From Pseudalkalibacillus hwajinpoensis (lineage in GTDB: Bacteria > Bacillota > Bacilli > Bacillales > Guptibacillaceae): DNA of 64,000 nt. Below, piece by piece: positions 35,564 to 43,404 of the stretch. The stretch covers positions 2,604,001 through 2,668,000 of the forward strand of contig NZ_CP156674.1 in assembly GCF_039851965.1 (NCBI RefSeq), written 5' to 3'. The notes under the pieces were generated by a model that was not told the origin of the DNA, did no database searches, and worked only from the letters and a program-made list of their open reading frames with translations. How positions within the stretch are numbered: position 1 is the first letter of the stretch; every line of letters begins with the position of its first letter. The translations under genes and the position numbers were made by a program.

Positions 35564-35598
35564 CAGGCACCACCCGATATATGTCAATCTATATCGAA
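35554..35598 (+). repeat. REP-like palindrome, copy g (most symmetric copy)
   Basis: CGGGTGGTG and CACCACCCG flank the loop ACAGG in a perfect 9-bp stem, followed after 15 nt by TATCGAA. The repeat begins inside the 3' end of the preceding gene and supplies its stop codon. Confidence 0.9.
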
Positions 35599-35605
35599 AT
35601 ATAGG

Positions 35606-35642
35606 AAAAGCGGTTCCCTTTATTAAAGAGGGAACCGCTTTT
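35606..35642. terminator. Bidirectional terminator
   Basis: AAAAGCGGTTCCCT and AGGGAACCGCTTTT form a perfect stem between convergent genes. Confidence 0.92.
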
Positions 35643-35664
35643 CTGTCTGAATTTTAGCTTTACC

Positions 35665-37086
35665 TTAATTCATTTGCTTCGCAACATGATCCTCATCGAA
35701 TTCTTCAAGATGCATGAGCTTTTGTAGCTTCTTAGACAGTAGTAAGAGAATAAGTCCAAGTCCAAGAGCTGCTATGCCGAGATACAAGAAGATTTCAAGA
35801 TATCCTGCTGATGTTGTGAGTGCTGCAATTTGACCAGCAAGGTAGTTTGCTGCAGCGTTACTAAGGAACCAGACACCCATTAATAAAGAAGCAATTTTCA
35901 CTGGCGACATTTTACTAACAAGAGACAGTCCAATTGGTGAAAGTGAAAGCTCACCAAGCGTGTGGAAGAAGTAGGTTACGACCATAAACAGCATGCTCGC
36001 CTTCATCGCAACGTTTTGCTCATCGCTTCCTGTCATCATGACAGCTGGTACCATGACTATAAATCCAACCCCAAGAAGGATCAGGCCAAATGCCATTTTC
36101 GTTGGAATCGCGAAGTCACCGCGTTTCGATTTTGCAAGTTTCAACCATATTGCTGAAACAATTGGTGCTAGTAACAGAACGAACATTGGATTTAATGACT
36201 GGAAGAAGGATACAGGCACTTCATATCCAAAGAGGCTTCTGTCAACAAAATCTCGTGTGTAAAGTGTAAAAGAAGCACCGGCCTGTTCAAACCCTGCCCA
36301 GAATGTAACGGTAAAGACAGCAAGGATCAAAATAACAGCGGTACGCTGCTTTTCGATTTTAGTAAGCGGCTTGGCTTTGCCTTTAACCGTTGGTGTGACG
36401 CGATGACTTGACGGTGTTCTACCGATGTCACCAAGGTACTTCTTGGAAAGGAGGTTAAAGGTAACCTGTCCAATAATCATTCCGATTGAAGAAGCCAGGA
36501 ATGCGTATTTAAAGCCAAATACTTCGACTCCTCCTGTGTTTGAATAGAAAACATTCGCGTACAATAGACCTGCGATTAATGGTGAAATGAGCCCGCCAAG
36601 GTTAATGCCCATGTAGAAAATGGTAAACGCTGAATCTTTTCTTTTATCGTTCTTGCTGTATAGCTCTCCAACAAGAGTGGAAATATTCGGTTTAAAAAAG
36701 CCATTACCGATAATTAGTAATAGTAAACCGATGTAAAGTCCCCATTGTTCTTGGACAGCAAACAGTGTAAAATCTCCGAGGGCCATGGTGATTCCCCCAA
36801 TGGTTATGGCAGTCCGTAATCCGATGAATTTATCGGTCAGGTACCCACCAATCAATGGTGTGAAATAGACAAGGCCAGTATACATACCATACAGTTGTAA
36901 GGCTGAACTCTGATCCATACCAAGTCCACCGCTGAATAATTCAGCTGTTAAATAAAGAACTAGAATTGAACGCATACCGTAATAGCTGTAGCGTTCCCAC
37001 ATTTCTGTGATAAACAATAGGTACAAGCCAGGAGGGTGTTTCATTTTCCCTTCTTTAGGTGGCTTTCCTTGAACGGTGGTATCCAT
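35665..37086 (-). CDS. POT/PTR family di- and tripeptide:proton symporter
   Basis: The membrane protein of about 473 residues has the proton-dependent oligopeptide transporter signatures: FITEMWERYSYYGMRSILVLYL near residue 20 (containing the ExxER-type motif) and FTIFYMGINLGGLISPLIAG near 155 (PTR2 motif), with about fourteen helices as in DtpT. It imports di- and tripeptides with protons. ATG 37086 follows GGAGG by seven bases and is preferred to an upstream ATG. A perfect cre site lies about 160 bp upstream, so CcpA control is likely. Confidence 0.93.
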   Translation of the reverse strand: MDTTVQGKPPKEGKMKHPPGLYLLFITEMWERYSYYGMRSILVLYLTAELFSGGLGMDQSSALQLYGMYTGLVYFTPLIGGYLTDKFIGLRTAITIGGITMALGDFTLFAVQEQWGLYIGLLLLIIGNGFFKPNISTLVGELYSKNDKRKDSAFTIFYMGINLGGLISPLIAGLLYANVFYSNTGGVEVFGFKYAFLASSIGMIIGQVTFNLLSKKYLGDIGRTPSSHRVTPTVKGKAKPLTKIEKQRTAVILILAVFTVTFWAGFEQAGASFTLYTRDFVDRSLFGYEVPVSFFQSLNPMFVLLLAPIVSAIWLKLAKSKRGDFAIPTKMAFGLILLGVGFIVMVPAVMMTGSDEQNVAMKASMLFMVVTYFFHTLGELSLSPIGLSLVSKMSPVKIASLLMGVWFLSNAAANYLAGQIAALTTSAGYLEIFLYLGIAALGLGLILLLLSKKLQKLMHLEEFDEDHVAKQMN

Positions 37087-37246
37087 AATCAGACCTCCAA
37101 TTTTATATAACTTCCTCATTTTAGCAAATTATTTGTCAATTTAAAGTTATAAAGAAAAAGTTTATTTTTTTGAAATGTTTATAAATTTGTAAAAATTACA
37201 TAGGTGTTCGGCGGATTTATTGTTGTTTTTCACAAATTATATTCTT

Positions 37247-37260
37247 TGAAAACGTTATCA
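37247..37260. promoter_or_regulatory. CcpA cre site
   Basis: TGAAAACGTTATCA matches the consensus TGWAANCGNTNWCA at every position. It lies in the 425-bp gap upstream of the peptide transporter; the rest of that gap is AT-rich plus REP copy h. Confidence 0.75.
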
Positions 37261-37373
37261 AAATAGGGTGTAATCCGTTTTGGAAGATCGGAAGAAGGAA
37301 GATTAAACGTAATAAACGTGCCTTTAATGTTTCGAAAATATTACTAAATTTAGGATGAAGTACCCAGGCGAGA

Positions 37374-37413
37374 AGTGCCTGTCACCACCCGAATCAACGC
37401 GCTAATTGTCGAA
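37374..37413 (+). repeat. REP-like palindrome, copy h
   Basis: AGTGCCTGTCACCACCCG, 15 nt, TGTCGAA. It is the only copy near the 5' end of the small secreted-protein gene rather than after a gene. Confidence 0.85.
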
Positions 37414-37511
37414 TGGTAGGGGCGTGTTTACTTCTTAATAGACATCTAATTTATACAAGTGATAAAATTGATAAGATACGATTTCGGATATTAGTGAGAG
37501 GAGGGGTTAAG

Positions 37512-37850
37512 GTGAAACAGGTTTTACTGGTGGTTCTGTTTGGTTTTCTTGTTCTAATTCACCCTGCACAGGAATTAAATCAATATGATTATCACTCTGC
37601 TGATAAACCAACGATCACTGAATTCGCCTATCTTCCTGATGTAAAAATGACCCCTCATCCGACGTCTGTATCGATAGAAAAACAGAAGGTTATTGGGCCG
37701 TTTGTTTCTAACATTCGTCACGATAAGCTTCCTATCCATCCCACGTATCCAGCGAGGGCTCTATCTCCAAGCGATGCATTTCCGGATGCCCTTGGCTTCC
37801 TTGACATACGTGCTAACCACTCTAATTACCTTTCATTTCGCATTATTTAA
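37512..37850 (+). CDS. Small exported hypothetical protein
   Basis: Not recognised. GTG 37512 follows GAGGAGGGG and yields about 112 residues. These start with a signal peptide or anchor (KQVLLVVLFGFLVLIHPAQ), followed by a Pro/His-rich sequence without cysteines. A longer frame from 37413 would place charged residues before the signal and overlap REP copy h, so it is rejected. No operon partner is evident. Confidence 0.5.
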   Translation: MKQVLLVVLFGFLVLIHPAQELNQYDYHSADKPTITEFAYLPDVKMTPHPTSVSIEKQKVIGPFVSNIRHDKLPIHPTYPARALSPSDAFPDALGFLDIRANHSNYLSFRII

Positions 37851-37980
37851 TACGTTAACTCGCTAATCGAATAGGTGTCATTCATTTTTTGAATCCTCCT
37901 TTTTACAGGGGTTATTTTGTGATGTCGTTATTAGCTGAGCTTTACGGGATTAAATAATACAGGTCGAGGTGGAAAATTTG

Positions 37981-38124
37981 ATGAAGAAATCATCATATTG
38001 GAAAGAAACACTTGAATGCTACGGACTTATGGGAGTGGTTCTTATCCCTTTCTGGGCAGCGATTATTGTAGGAGCAGAACTTTCTGTCGATCATTTCGTT
38101 GAAGTCCTTCTCTCGTATTTTTAA
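37981..38124 (+). CDS. 47-residue single-pass membrane microprotein
   Basis: ATG 37981 is preceded by GAGGTGG at eight bases. The frame encodes 47 residues with one hydrophobic helix (LMGVVLIPFWAAIIVGAEL) flanked by a charged start (KKSSYWKET) and VDHFVEVLLSYF. Function is unknown. It ends 65 bp before the YitT-type gene and may be co-transcribed with it. Confidence 0.55.
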   Translation: MKKSSYWKETLECYGLMGVVLIPFWAAIIVGAELSVDHFVEVLLSYF

Positions 38125-38189
38125 TGAAAAGAACATCTGGGGAAGTTTGAAATAAAGAAGTCTGGTTTAAATTTTGAGGAGGAGACCGT

Positions 38190-39092
38190 GTGAGTGAAAG
38201 TAAACCTTTAGAGAAATTAGTAAGTGAAAGTAAAATTCATCGTAAAACGCCTATTCAGGAGAAGGTGAGAAGAGCCATCCTAATCACGATTGGTGCTGTG
38301 ATCATGGCTGTCGGGTTGGAAGTATTCCTAGTTCCAAACCAGGTCATTGACGGTGGGATCGTCGGAATTTCCATTATGCTTTCGCATTTGAGTGGTATTA
38401 GTTTAGGTCTGTTCTTATTTATCCTTAACCTGCCGTTTATTTATATCGGGTATAAACAAATTGGGAAGACATTCGCTTTTTCCACGCTGTATGGAATTGT
38501 GATTCTCTCGATTTCTACGACGTTGTTACACCCAGTACCGGCATTTACAGATGATATTTTATTAGCTACGCTTTTTGGAGGCGTTGTGCTTGGGATTGGT
38601 GTAGGGATCGTTATTCGTTTCGGCGGCTCTCTAGACGGCACCGAAATTTTAGCGATACTGGCAACCAAAAAGCTCCCTTTCTCGGTTGGTGAAATCATCA
38701 TGTTTGTGAACTTGTTTATTCTTGGAAGCGCAGGCTTTGTGTTCAGCTTTGATCGTGCAATGTATTCGCTTCTGGCCTACTACGTTGCATATAAAATGAT
38801 CGATATCACCATCAAAGGATTGGACGAGTCGAAGTCGGTCTGGATTATTAGTGATAACCATAAGGAAATGGGAGATGCGATTTTGAATCGATTAGGAAGA
38901 GGCGTGACTTATTTACATGGTGAAGGTGCCTTTTCTGGTGATGATAAGAAAGTGATTTTCTGCGTCATTACGCGACTTGAAGAAGCGAAGTTAAAAGACA
39001 TCGTCGCCGATCTTGACGAGTCTGCTTTCCTTGCGATGGCGGATATTGCTGAGGTAAGAGGCGGACGCTTTAAGAAGATGGATATCCATTAA
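38190..39092 (+). CDS. YitT family membrane protein
   Basis: The 300-residue protein has five or six N-terminal helices (YitT_membrane, formerly DUF161) with LEVFLVPNQVIDGGIVGISI near residue 45. A soluble C-terminal ferredoxin-like domain (DUF2179) covers about 215-295 (GRGVTYLHGEGAFSGDDK). These proteins are widespread in Firmicutes and their transport role is unproven. The start is GTG at 38190 with GAGGAGGAG upstream. A weak hairpin (AGAGTCGTA with TACGACTCT) follows at 39131-39168. Confidence 0.9.
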   Translation: MSESKPLEKLVSESKIHRKTPIQEKVRRAILITIGAVIMAVGLEVFLVPNQVIDGGIVGISIMLSHLSGISLGLFLFILNLPFIYIGYKQIGKTFAFSTLYGIVILSISTTLLHPVPAFTDDILLATLFGGVVLGIGVGIVIRFGGSLDGTEILAILATKKLPFSVGEIIMFVNLFILGSAGFVFSFDRAMYSLLAYYVAYKMIDITIKGLDESKSVWIISDNHKEMGDAILNRLGRGVTYLHGEGAFSGDDKKVIFCVITRLEEAKLKDIVADLDESAFLAMADIAEVRGGRFKKMDIH

Positions 39093-39298
39093 TCTGTGAT
39101 TCCGATTTTAAAGGGTAGGGATTTCAGAATGAGAGTCGTAAGAAGATAAGAGCTTTGTACGACTCTTAATTCGTTTATTAAAGTTTAGCTGCTGTGATTG
39201 CGTGGAAATCTACTAATCATTACAAAATCACTTTGAAACGTTCATCCTATTACTGGTAAAATAAAAGGAATATAGGTTGGAAATGAGGGTGTAAAAGC

Positions 39299-39973
39299 AT
39301 GATTGTTGTTGTCGTGAAGCTTTGTATTTCAGCTTGTTTAGGATTAATGATTGGTATTGAAAGAGAGCTTAAACATAAGCCGCTTGGATTAAAAACGTGT
39401 ATTGTCATTGCGGTTAGCAGCTGCTTGCTAACGATTGTATCCATCGAATCAGCTGAAACTTTCTCAGAACTATCGCCGAACATTCGAACGGATCCGATGC
39501 GTCTTGCCGCACAGGTAGTCTCGGGGATTGGTTTTATTGGTGCAGGAGTTATACTGAGGCGGAATAATGATGCCATTTCGGGCTTAACAACAGCGGCGAT
39601 TATCTGGGGTGCTGCAGGACTTGGAATTGCGGCAGGTGCAGAATTTTATTTCGAGGCCTTTGTGGGAGCGTCGTTGATTCTTTTCAGCGTTAATATTCTT
39701 CCACTTATTATAAAGAAAATAGGCCCAAGACAACTCAGACAGAGAGAGATGCGGGCCAAAATCACGCTTCAAAAAGGAACTGATATTACAGCATTCATGA
39801 GTGCAATCCAGGAAGCAGATTTTAAAATTAAACATGTTAGGGTGCGGGATACAAAGGAGAAAGACCATCAAGTAGAGCTTCGGTTGATGACGTTTGAAGT
39901 AAATTATACGACTAGTATCTATCAGAAACTAAGACAATTGGATGGCGCTATATTTGTTGAAGTAGAAGGCTAG
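39299..39973 (+). CDS. MgtC/SapB family membrane protein, copy 1
   Basis: The 224-residue protein has the MgtC fold: four to five helices with IGIERELKHKPLGLKTCIV near residue 17 and SGIGFIGAGVILR near 75, then a soluble ACT-like C-terminal domain. MgtC proteins modulate magnesium and membrane-potential homeostasis. It is a tandem duplicate of the gene at 40204. The N-terminal 150 residues are almost the same and the C-terminal domain has drifted more. A REP-like copy and a terminator lie between the two. Confidence 0.9.
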   Translation: MIVVVVKLCISACLGLMIGIERELKHKPLGLKTCIVIAVSSCLLTIVSIESAETFSELSPNIRTDPMRLAAQVVSGIGFIGAGVILRRNNDAISGLTTAAIIWGAAGLGIAAGAEFYFEAFVGASLILFSVNILPLIIKKIGPRQLRQREMRAKITLQKGTDITAFMSAIQEADFKIKHVRVRDTKEKDHQVELRLMTFEVNYTTSIYQKLRQLDGAIFVEVEG

Positions 39974-39976
39974 GGA

Positions 39977-40018
39977 GCGGTGCTTGTCACCACCTGCTTT
40001 TGGTCGAAAGGTGTCGAA
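39977..40018 (+). repeat. REP-like palindrome, copy i
   Basis: GCGGTGCTTGTCACCACCTG, 15 nt, TGTCGAA, starting four bases after the first MgtC stop codon. Confidence 0.85.
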
Positions 40019-40022
40019 TTAT

Positions 40023-40063
40023 GATGGATGGAAGTTGATAAACTTCCATCCATCCATCTTTTT
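40023..40063 (+). terminator. Rho-independent terminator
   Basis: GATGGATGGAAGTT pairs with AACTTCCATCCATC and is followed by a T6 run. Confidence 0.9.
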
Positions 40064-40203
40064 TGTACGGAAGGGGGGAGCTGGGAACAGTGGTATGACG
40101 TAGAATTCAGCCGATATGTAAGCTTTCGTTCCATTCTAATGACGATTCCTATTGAATAGAGTAATAGCATACGGCTTAGATTCTATGTTGGAGTTGAGGA
40201 ACG

Positions 40204-40878
40204 ATGGTGATCGTACTCATTAAGTTATGTATTTCAGCTTTACTCGGGTTATTGATTGGCATTGAGCGTGAATTGAAGCATAAACCGCTTGGACTTAAGA
40301 CGTGTATCGTCATTGCGGTTAGCAGCTGCCTGTTAACCATCGTTTCCATCGAATCGGCTGAAGCTTTTGCGGAACTTTCGACAAATATTCGGACGGATCC
40401 GATGCGGCTTGCGGCTCAAATTGTTTCTGGTATTGGTTTTATTGGTGCGGGTGTCATCCTCCGCAGAAATAATGATGCGATTTCTGGATTAACCACGGCG
40501 GCAATTATCTGGGGAGCGTCCGGATTAGGCATCGCGGCCGGTGCAGGATTTTATTATGAAGCGTTTGTTGGAGCGGGTTTAATTCTTTTTAGCGTGAATA
40601 TTTTACCCTGGATTATTAAACGCATCGGCCCAAAGGCGCTTAGACAGCGTGAGATGCGGGCGAAAATAACCCTTAAGAAGAGCGTGGATGTGAGCGCGTT
40701 TATGGATGTCATTGATATGCATGATTTTGAGATCCACCACGTTCGTGTGCGAGATACGAAAGATAAAAATCCTCAGGTTGAGCTTAAGTTAATGACGTTT
40801 GAGGAGAACAAGACGACGGATATTTATCAGCTATTAAGAAATGTGGAGGGGGTAAATGAAGTAGAGGTCGAGGGATGA
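40204..40878 (+). CDS. MgtC/SapB family membrane protein, copy 2
   Basis: Also 224 residues and alignable without gaps to copy 1; about four fifths of residues match by eye, with most changes in the C-terminal domain. The membrane part keeps IGIERELKHKPLG and GFIGAGVILRRNNDAISGLT. Having its own start region and a terminator before it suggests separate expression. The divergence in the soluble domain hints at different regulatory inputs for the two paralogues. Confidence 0.9.
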   Translation: MVIVLIKLCISALLGLLIGIERELKHKPLGLKTCIVIAVSSCLLTIVSIESAEAFAELSTNIRTDPMRLAAQIVSGIGFIGAGVILRRNNDAISGLTTAAIIWGASGLGIAAGAGFYYEAFVGAGLILFSVNILPWIIKRIGPKALRQREMRAKITLKKSVDVSAFMDVIDMHDFEIHHVRVRDTKDKNPQVELKLMTFEENKTTDIYQLLRNVEGVNEVEVEG

Positions 40879-40965
40879 GGATAGAAACAAGTTAAACTAA
40901 AAACTCGCATCTTAAGGGGAAAAGAGGGACTGTAGATATTCATTGCAAGCCATGTATGTAATATA

Positions 40966-41091
40966 AACCATCCTTACGAAACAGCCGAAGCATTAACAGA
41001 TGTTACCTCCTATAAGCTACTTGGTGGGGAAGAGGCCATCAGTGAATCAGTTCGAGAGGAAATTTATATTTTTAGAGATTATGGAGGTTGA
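40966..41091 (+). pseudogene. Remnant of a CWB2 cell-wall-binding repeat gene
   Basis: An open stretch of 41 codons without a start reads NHPYETAEALTDVTS followed directly by YKLLGGEEAISESVREEI. These are the opening (NRYETA) and closing (LGGxxAIS) motifs of a CWB2 repeat, but the roughly 60 residues that normally separate them are missing. It is most simply a deleted relic of a surface-protein gene similar to the one at 8824. The remaining 200 bp of this gap hold nothing further except the terminator. Confidence 0.6.
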
Positions 41092-41131
41092 TAAAGATTT
41101 TGTTAGCGATTTAGTTATTAGGAGATATGGG

Positions 41132-41166
41132 AAAAGGGTGCAGAGGAAGCTTCTCTGCACCCTTTT
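41132..41166 (+). terminator. Rho-independent terminator
   Basis: GGGTGCAGAG pairs with CTCTGCACCC around GAAGCT, followed by five Ts. It may once have ended the CWB2 relic. Confidence 0.85.
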
Positions 41167-41231
41167 TCTGTGAATGTCGTAGTAGGGATCAGGCATAAAT
41201 GGTATTGATAATTATGGAACTTAGCTTGTCA

Positions 41232-41822
41232 TTATAACAGGGCAAACTCATACCCCTGTGCACGGATTTCTCGAATCAGTGCTGGTAAAATTGCTAACGT
41301 CTGTTTCAATTCATGGAGAAGGATGATCGCGTCATCTTCAAGGTTTGTAACCACGTTATGCATAATCTGATCCGGATTGTGAGCGAGCTCCCAGTCCATC
41401 GAACTAATTCGCCACATGACGGTTGTTAATCCTAGATCCTGAGCGGCTTTAATGGTGTCAGCGTTATATTGGCCGAACGGTGGTCTGAAATAAGTAACCG
41501 GAGTCCCGGTAATACGCTCTATTTTTTGCTTGCTGTTTGAGAGTTCCCGGAACTGTTCTGGATAACTGAGATTTGTTAAATTAGGATGCTTGCATGAATG
41601 CGTCCCGATCGTATGATCTTCATCAAGCACCCTTTTCCACGGTCTTTCCGCGTAAAGCAGTCGCGACTGCCAGAAAAACATCGCACGGACATCTTCCTTT
41701 TTTAAAATATCAAGAATCTTAGGGAGTACGCGTGAAGGCCCGTCATCAAATGTTAAAAAGACTGTTTTACTGGTGCTTTTCGTCCCGTTTAGTATTACAT
41801 CCTTATCGTTAGAGTCGTACAC
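41232..41822 (-). CDS. Polysaccharide deacetylase (NodB domain), N-terminus interrupted
   Basis: The 196-residue frame holds a nearly complete NodB domain: TFDDGPSRVLPKILDILKKE near residue 28, GTHSCKHPNLTNLSYPE near 73 (the HxxxH zinc ligands), FRPPFGQYN near 112 and LLHELKQTL near 175. Such enzymes deacetylate peptidoglycan or chitin-like polymers. The only start in frame, GTG 41822, has a poor ribosome site. A well-placed ATG at 41861 with AGGAGG runs in the same frame but meets TGA at codon 6 (41844-41846). The gene therefore looks like a recent nonsense mutant or one that relies on re-initiation. No signal peptide remains. Confidence 0.8.
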   Translation of the reverse strand: MYDSNDKDVILNGTKSTSKTVFLTFDDGPSRVLPKILDILKKEDVRAMFFWQSRLLYAERPWKRVLDEDHTIGTHSCKHPNLTNLSYPEQFRELSNSKQKIERITGTPVTYFRPPFGQYNADTIKAAQDLGLTTVMWRISSMDWELAHNPDQIMHNVVTNLEDDAIILLHELKQTLAILPALIREIRAQGYEFALL

Positions 41823-41880
41823 GACCCTTGTGTGGTCAACTACTCATGGGCTTTTTAACATCAGGTTTTCCTCCTGTCGT

Positions 41881-42034
41881 TTATCCCAGCCTTAAGGGGC
41901 AGTAAAACCCCCACCTCAGGGATGTAAATCAATCGAGACGTTTAGGTGGGGGTCAACTGCCCTTAAAGGTCCGATTGGTTCAACTAACCATCAGAGGGGG
42001 ATGAAGAAAAACCCCCTCTGATGGAAGTTTCACT
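41881..42034 (-). repeat. Dispersed ~150-bp folded element, copy C
   Basis: On the minus strand it follows the glycosyltransferase stop codon (TAA) at once with AGTGAAACTTCCATCAGAGG and ends with TTAAGGCTGGGATAA. It is very close to copy A, including the GGGCAGT/ACTGCCC and CCCCCACCT/AGGTGGGGG stems. Confidence 0.9.
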
Positions 42035-43036
42035 TTATGAATGGAAGCTTTCCTCGTACATCTTCACTATCGCCTTTATTTCCAGTTCGGCAGAATGGTA
42101 GTTTTTCACATACTCTCTAGCGTTACGTCCGAGTTTGGTTCTTACATGTGAATCATTTATTAAAGAAGCAGCATGAGTAGTGAATTCATCGTTTCCGTTA
42201 TAGATGAGGCCTGTACTACCGTGTTTGACGACACTCATATTCCCTTTGTTCTGAGAGACGAGTACAGGAAGACCCTGACCCATCGCTTCTAGAATTGCAG
42301 ACGATTGCCCCTCGGTATGAGAGGTGTTAAGGACAACATCAGCCTGGTGATATAGCGTGGTCATCTCATTGTGAGGGATGACACCAGCATAACTCACCCA
42401 ATCACTTTGCTCAGAAACTAACTGACGAACAGTTTCTCCTTCTTCTTTTTCAATAATTGGTCCGACAATTTTTAGTTGGATACCTGGATGTGTTGCTCGT
42501 AATGGCTGAAGTCCCTTAATCGCAAAAGGCACATTTTTCACTTTGCGTATGCCTGCCGGAAGTAAAAAGGTAAACGGAGTACGTTGTTTTCTAGCAGATA
42601 AAGAGTGTTTAGCAGCGACGTTAGTGCCTTGAGCAATGACGTATACTCTATTCTTTAGTTCTGGTAGTTCCTCAAACACGCGCTGTTTGGCTTCTTCCTC
42701 AAACACATGGACAGCTAACGCTTCTTTTAAGCAGGTAACAACGTCCTGTTTTCTATCTTTATTCTTTAGATCATGATTTAGGTCGGTCCCCGTTAATGTG
42801 ATGATGTAGTTTGTAATCGGAGCATTCAATGTTTTCATAAATTGATAAAAGCGGAATGCATTGAAGCCGTGAATCAGATCGGCATTTTGAAGTGAGAGGG
42901 GCTTAGGTACCTGCTCCGTTATCGAAATAACCTTCGTATTGATTCCAGCTCGCTCCAGCCCTCCCGCCATTCGCCGAACCGTAATCGTATTACCGCGCAG
43001 CTGGTTGAAAAAAGGGGTTGCGAGAATAACGTTCAT
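42035..43036 (-). CDS. Glycosyltransferase family 4 protein
   Basis: The 333-residue protein has the GT-B fold with the donor-binding C-terminal motif SHTEGQSSAILEAMGQGLPV near residue 243 (the E-x7-E pattern of GT4). Its N-terminal acceptor domain starts ILATPFFNQLRGNTITVRR. It transfers a sugar from a nucleotide donor to a cell-envelope acceptor that cannot be specified. AAGGATGAG precedes the ATG. It is upstream of and codirectional with the deacetylase, with folded element C in between. Confidence 0.88.
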   Translation of the reverse strand: MNVILATPFFNQLRGNTITVRRMAGGLERAGINTKVISITEQVPKPLSLQNADLIHGFNAFRFYQFMKTLNAPITNYIITLTGTDLNHDLKNKDRKQDVVTCLKEALAVHVFEEEAKQRVFEELPELKNRVYVIAQGTNVAAKHSLSARKQRTPFTFLLPAGIRKVKNVPFAIKGLQPLRATHPGIQLKIVGPIIEKEEGETVRQLVSEQSDWVSYAGVIPHNEMTTLYHQADVVLNTSHTEGQSSAILEAMGQGLPVLVSQNKGNMSVVKHGSTGLIYNGNDEFTTHAASLINDSHVRTKLGRNAREYVKNYHSAELEIKAIVKMYEESFHS

Positions 43037-43080
43037 AGATGCTCATCCTTTAGTGTGTTCTTTGGGGCGATTATATCATA

Positions 43081-43112
43081 GCGGTGCCTGTCACCGCCCG
43101 AATGATGTCGAA
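43081..43112 (+). repeat. REP-like palindrome, copy j (short spacer)
   Basis: GCGGTGCCTGTCACCGCCCG is followed by TGTCGAA after only 5 nt, ten fewer than in most copies. It lies upstream of the glycosyltransferase start. Confidence 0.85.
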
Positions 43113-43204
43113 TGCTAGCGTGAGGCTTTTCTGTTTCAGTTGGGGATTTGGAATGATTAGAATAGAAGATAAATAGGCTATAAGAACGAGGAAGGCTAGA
43201 ACAG

Positions 43205-43364
43205 ATGAAAGATTTCTTTCGACGGCTGTTTGGAATAGATAGATGCATGGTTTGTAAGAAGAAACATTCGCCCTCAGTATTATTTAGATGATCAGGGGGA
43301 TCGGAAGCCTGTTTGTTATAAATGTGTTTCGTATGCGGAGCGAAGGCCGTATCGGAAGGCGTGA
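43205..43364 (+). pseudogene. Frameshifted small two-CxxC protein
   Basis: ATG 43205 starts MKDFFRRLFGIDRCMVCKKK and stops at 43289. The neighbouring frame continues QYYLDDQGDRKPVCYKCVSY and ends AERRPYRKA at 43364. Joined, they make a zinc-ribbon-like microprotein of about 52 residues with CMVC and CYKC motifs. One frameshift, in the AAGAAGAAACATT region near 43255-43267, breaks it. Either it is a young pseudogene or the assembly has an indel. Confidence 0.65.
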
Positions 43365-43371
43365 GTTCTTA

Positions 43372-43391
43372 CTAAACAAACGTTTGATTAA
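43372..43391. repeat. 20-bp palindrome, copy 3
   Basis: CTAAACAAACGTTTGATTAA lies between convergent gene ends (the CxxC relic and the PucR regulator). Confidence 0.75.
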
Positions 43392-43404
43392 TTTTTCCAA
43401 ATCC

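Noticed and set aside
37413..37511. Longer start for the small exported protein
   Set aside because: It begins inside REP-like copy h and puts charged residues before the signal peptide; GTG 37512 has GAGGAGGGG.
39093..39298. M-box magnesium riboswitch ahead of the first mgtC
   Set aside because: No conserved M-box sequence could be recognised in the 206-bp leader.
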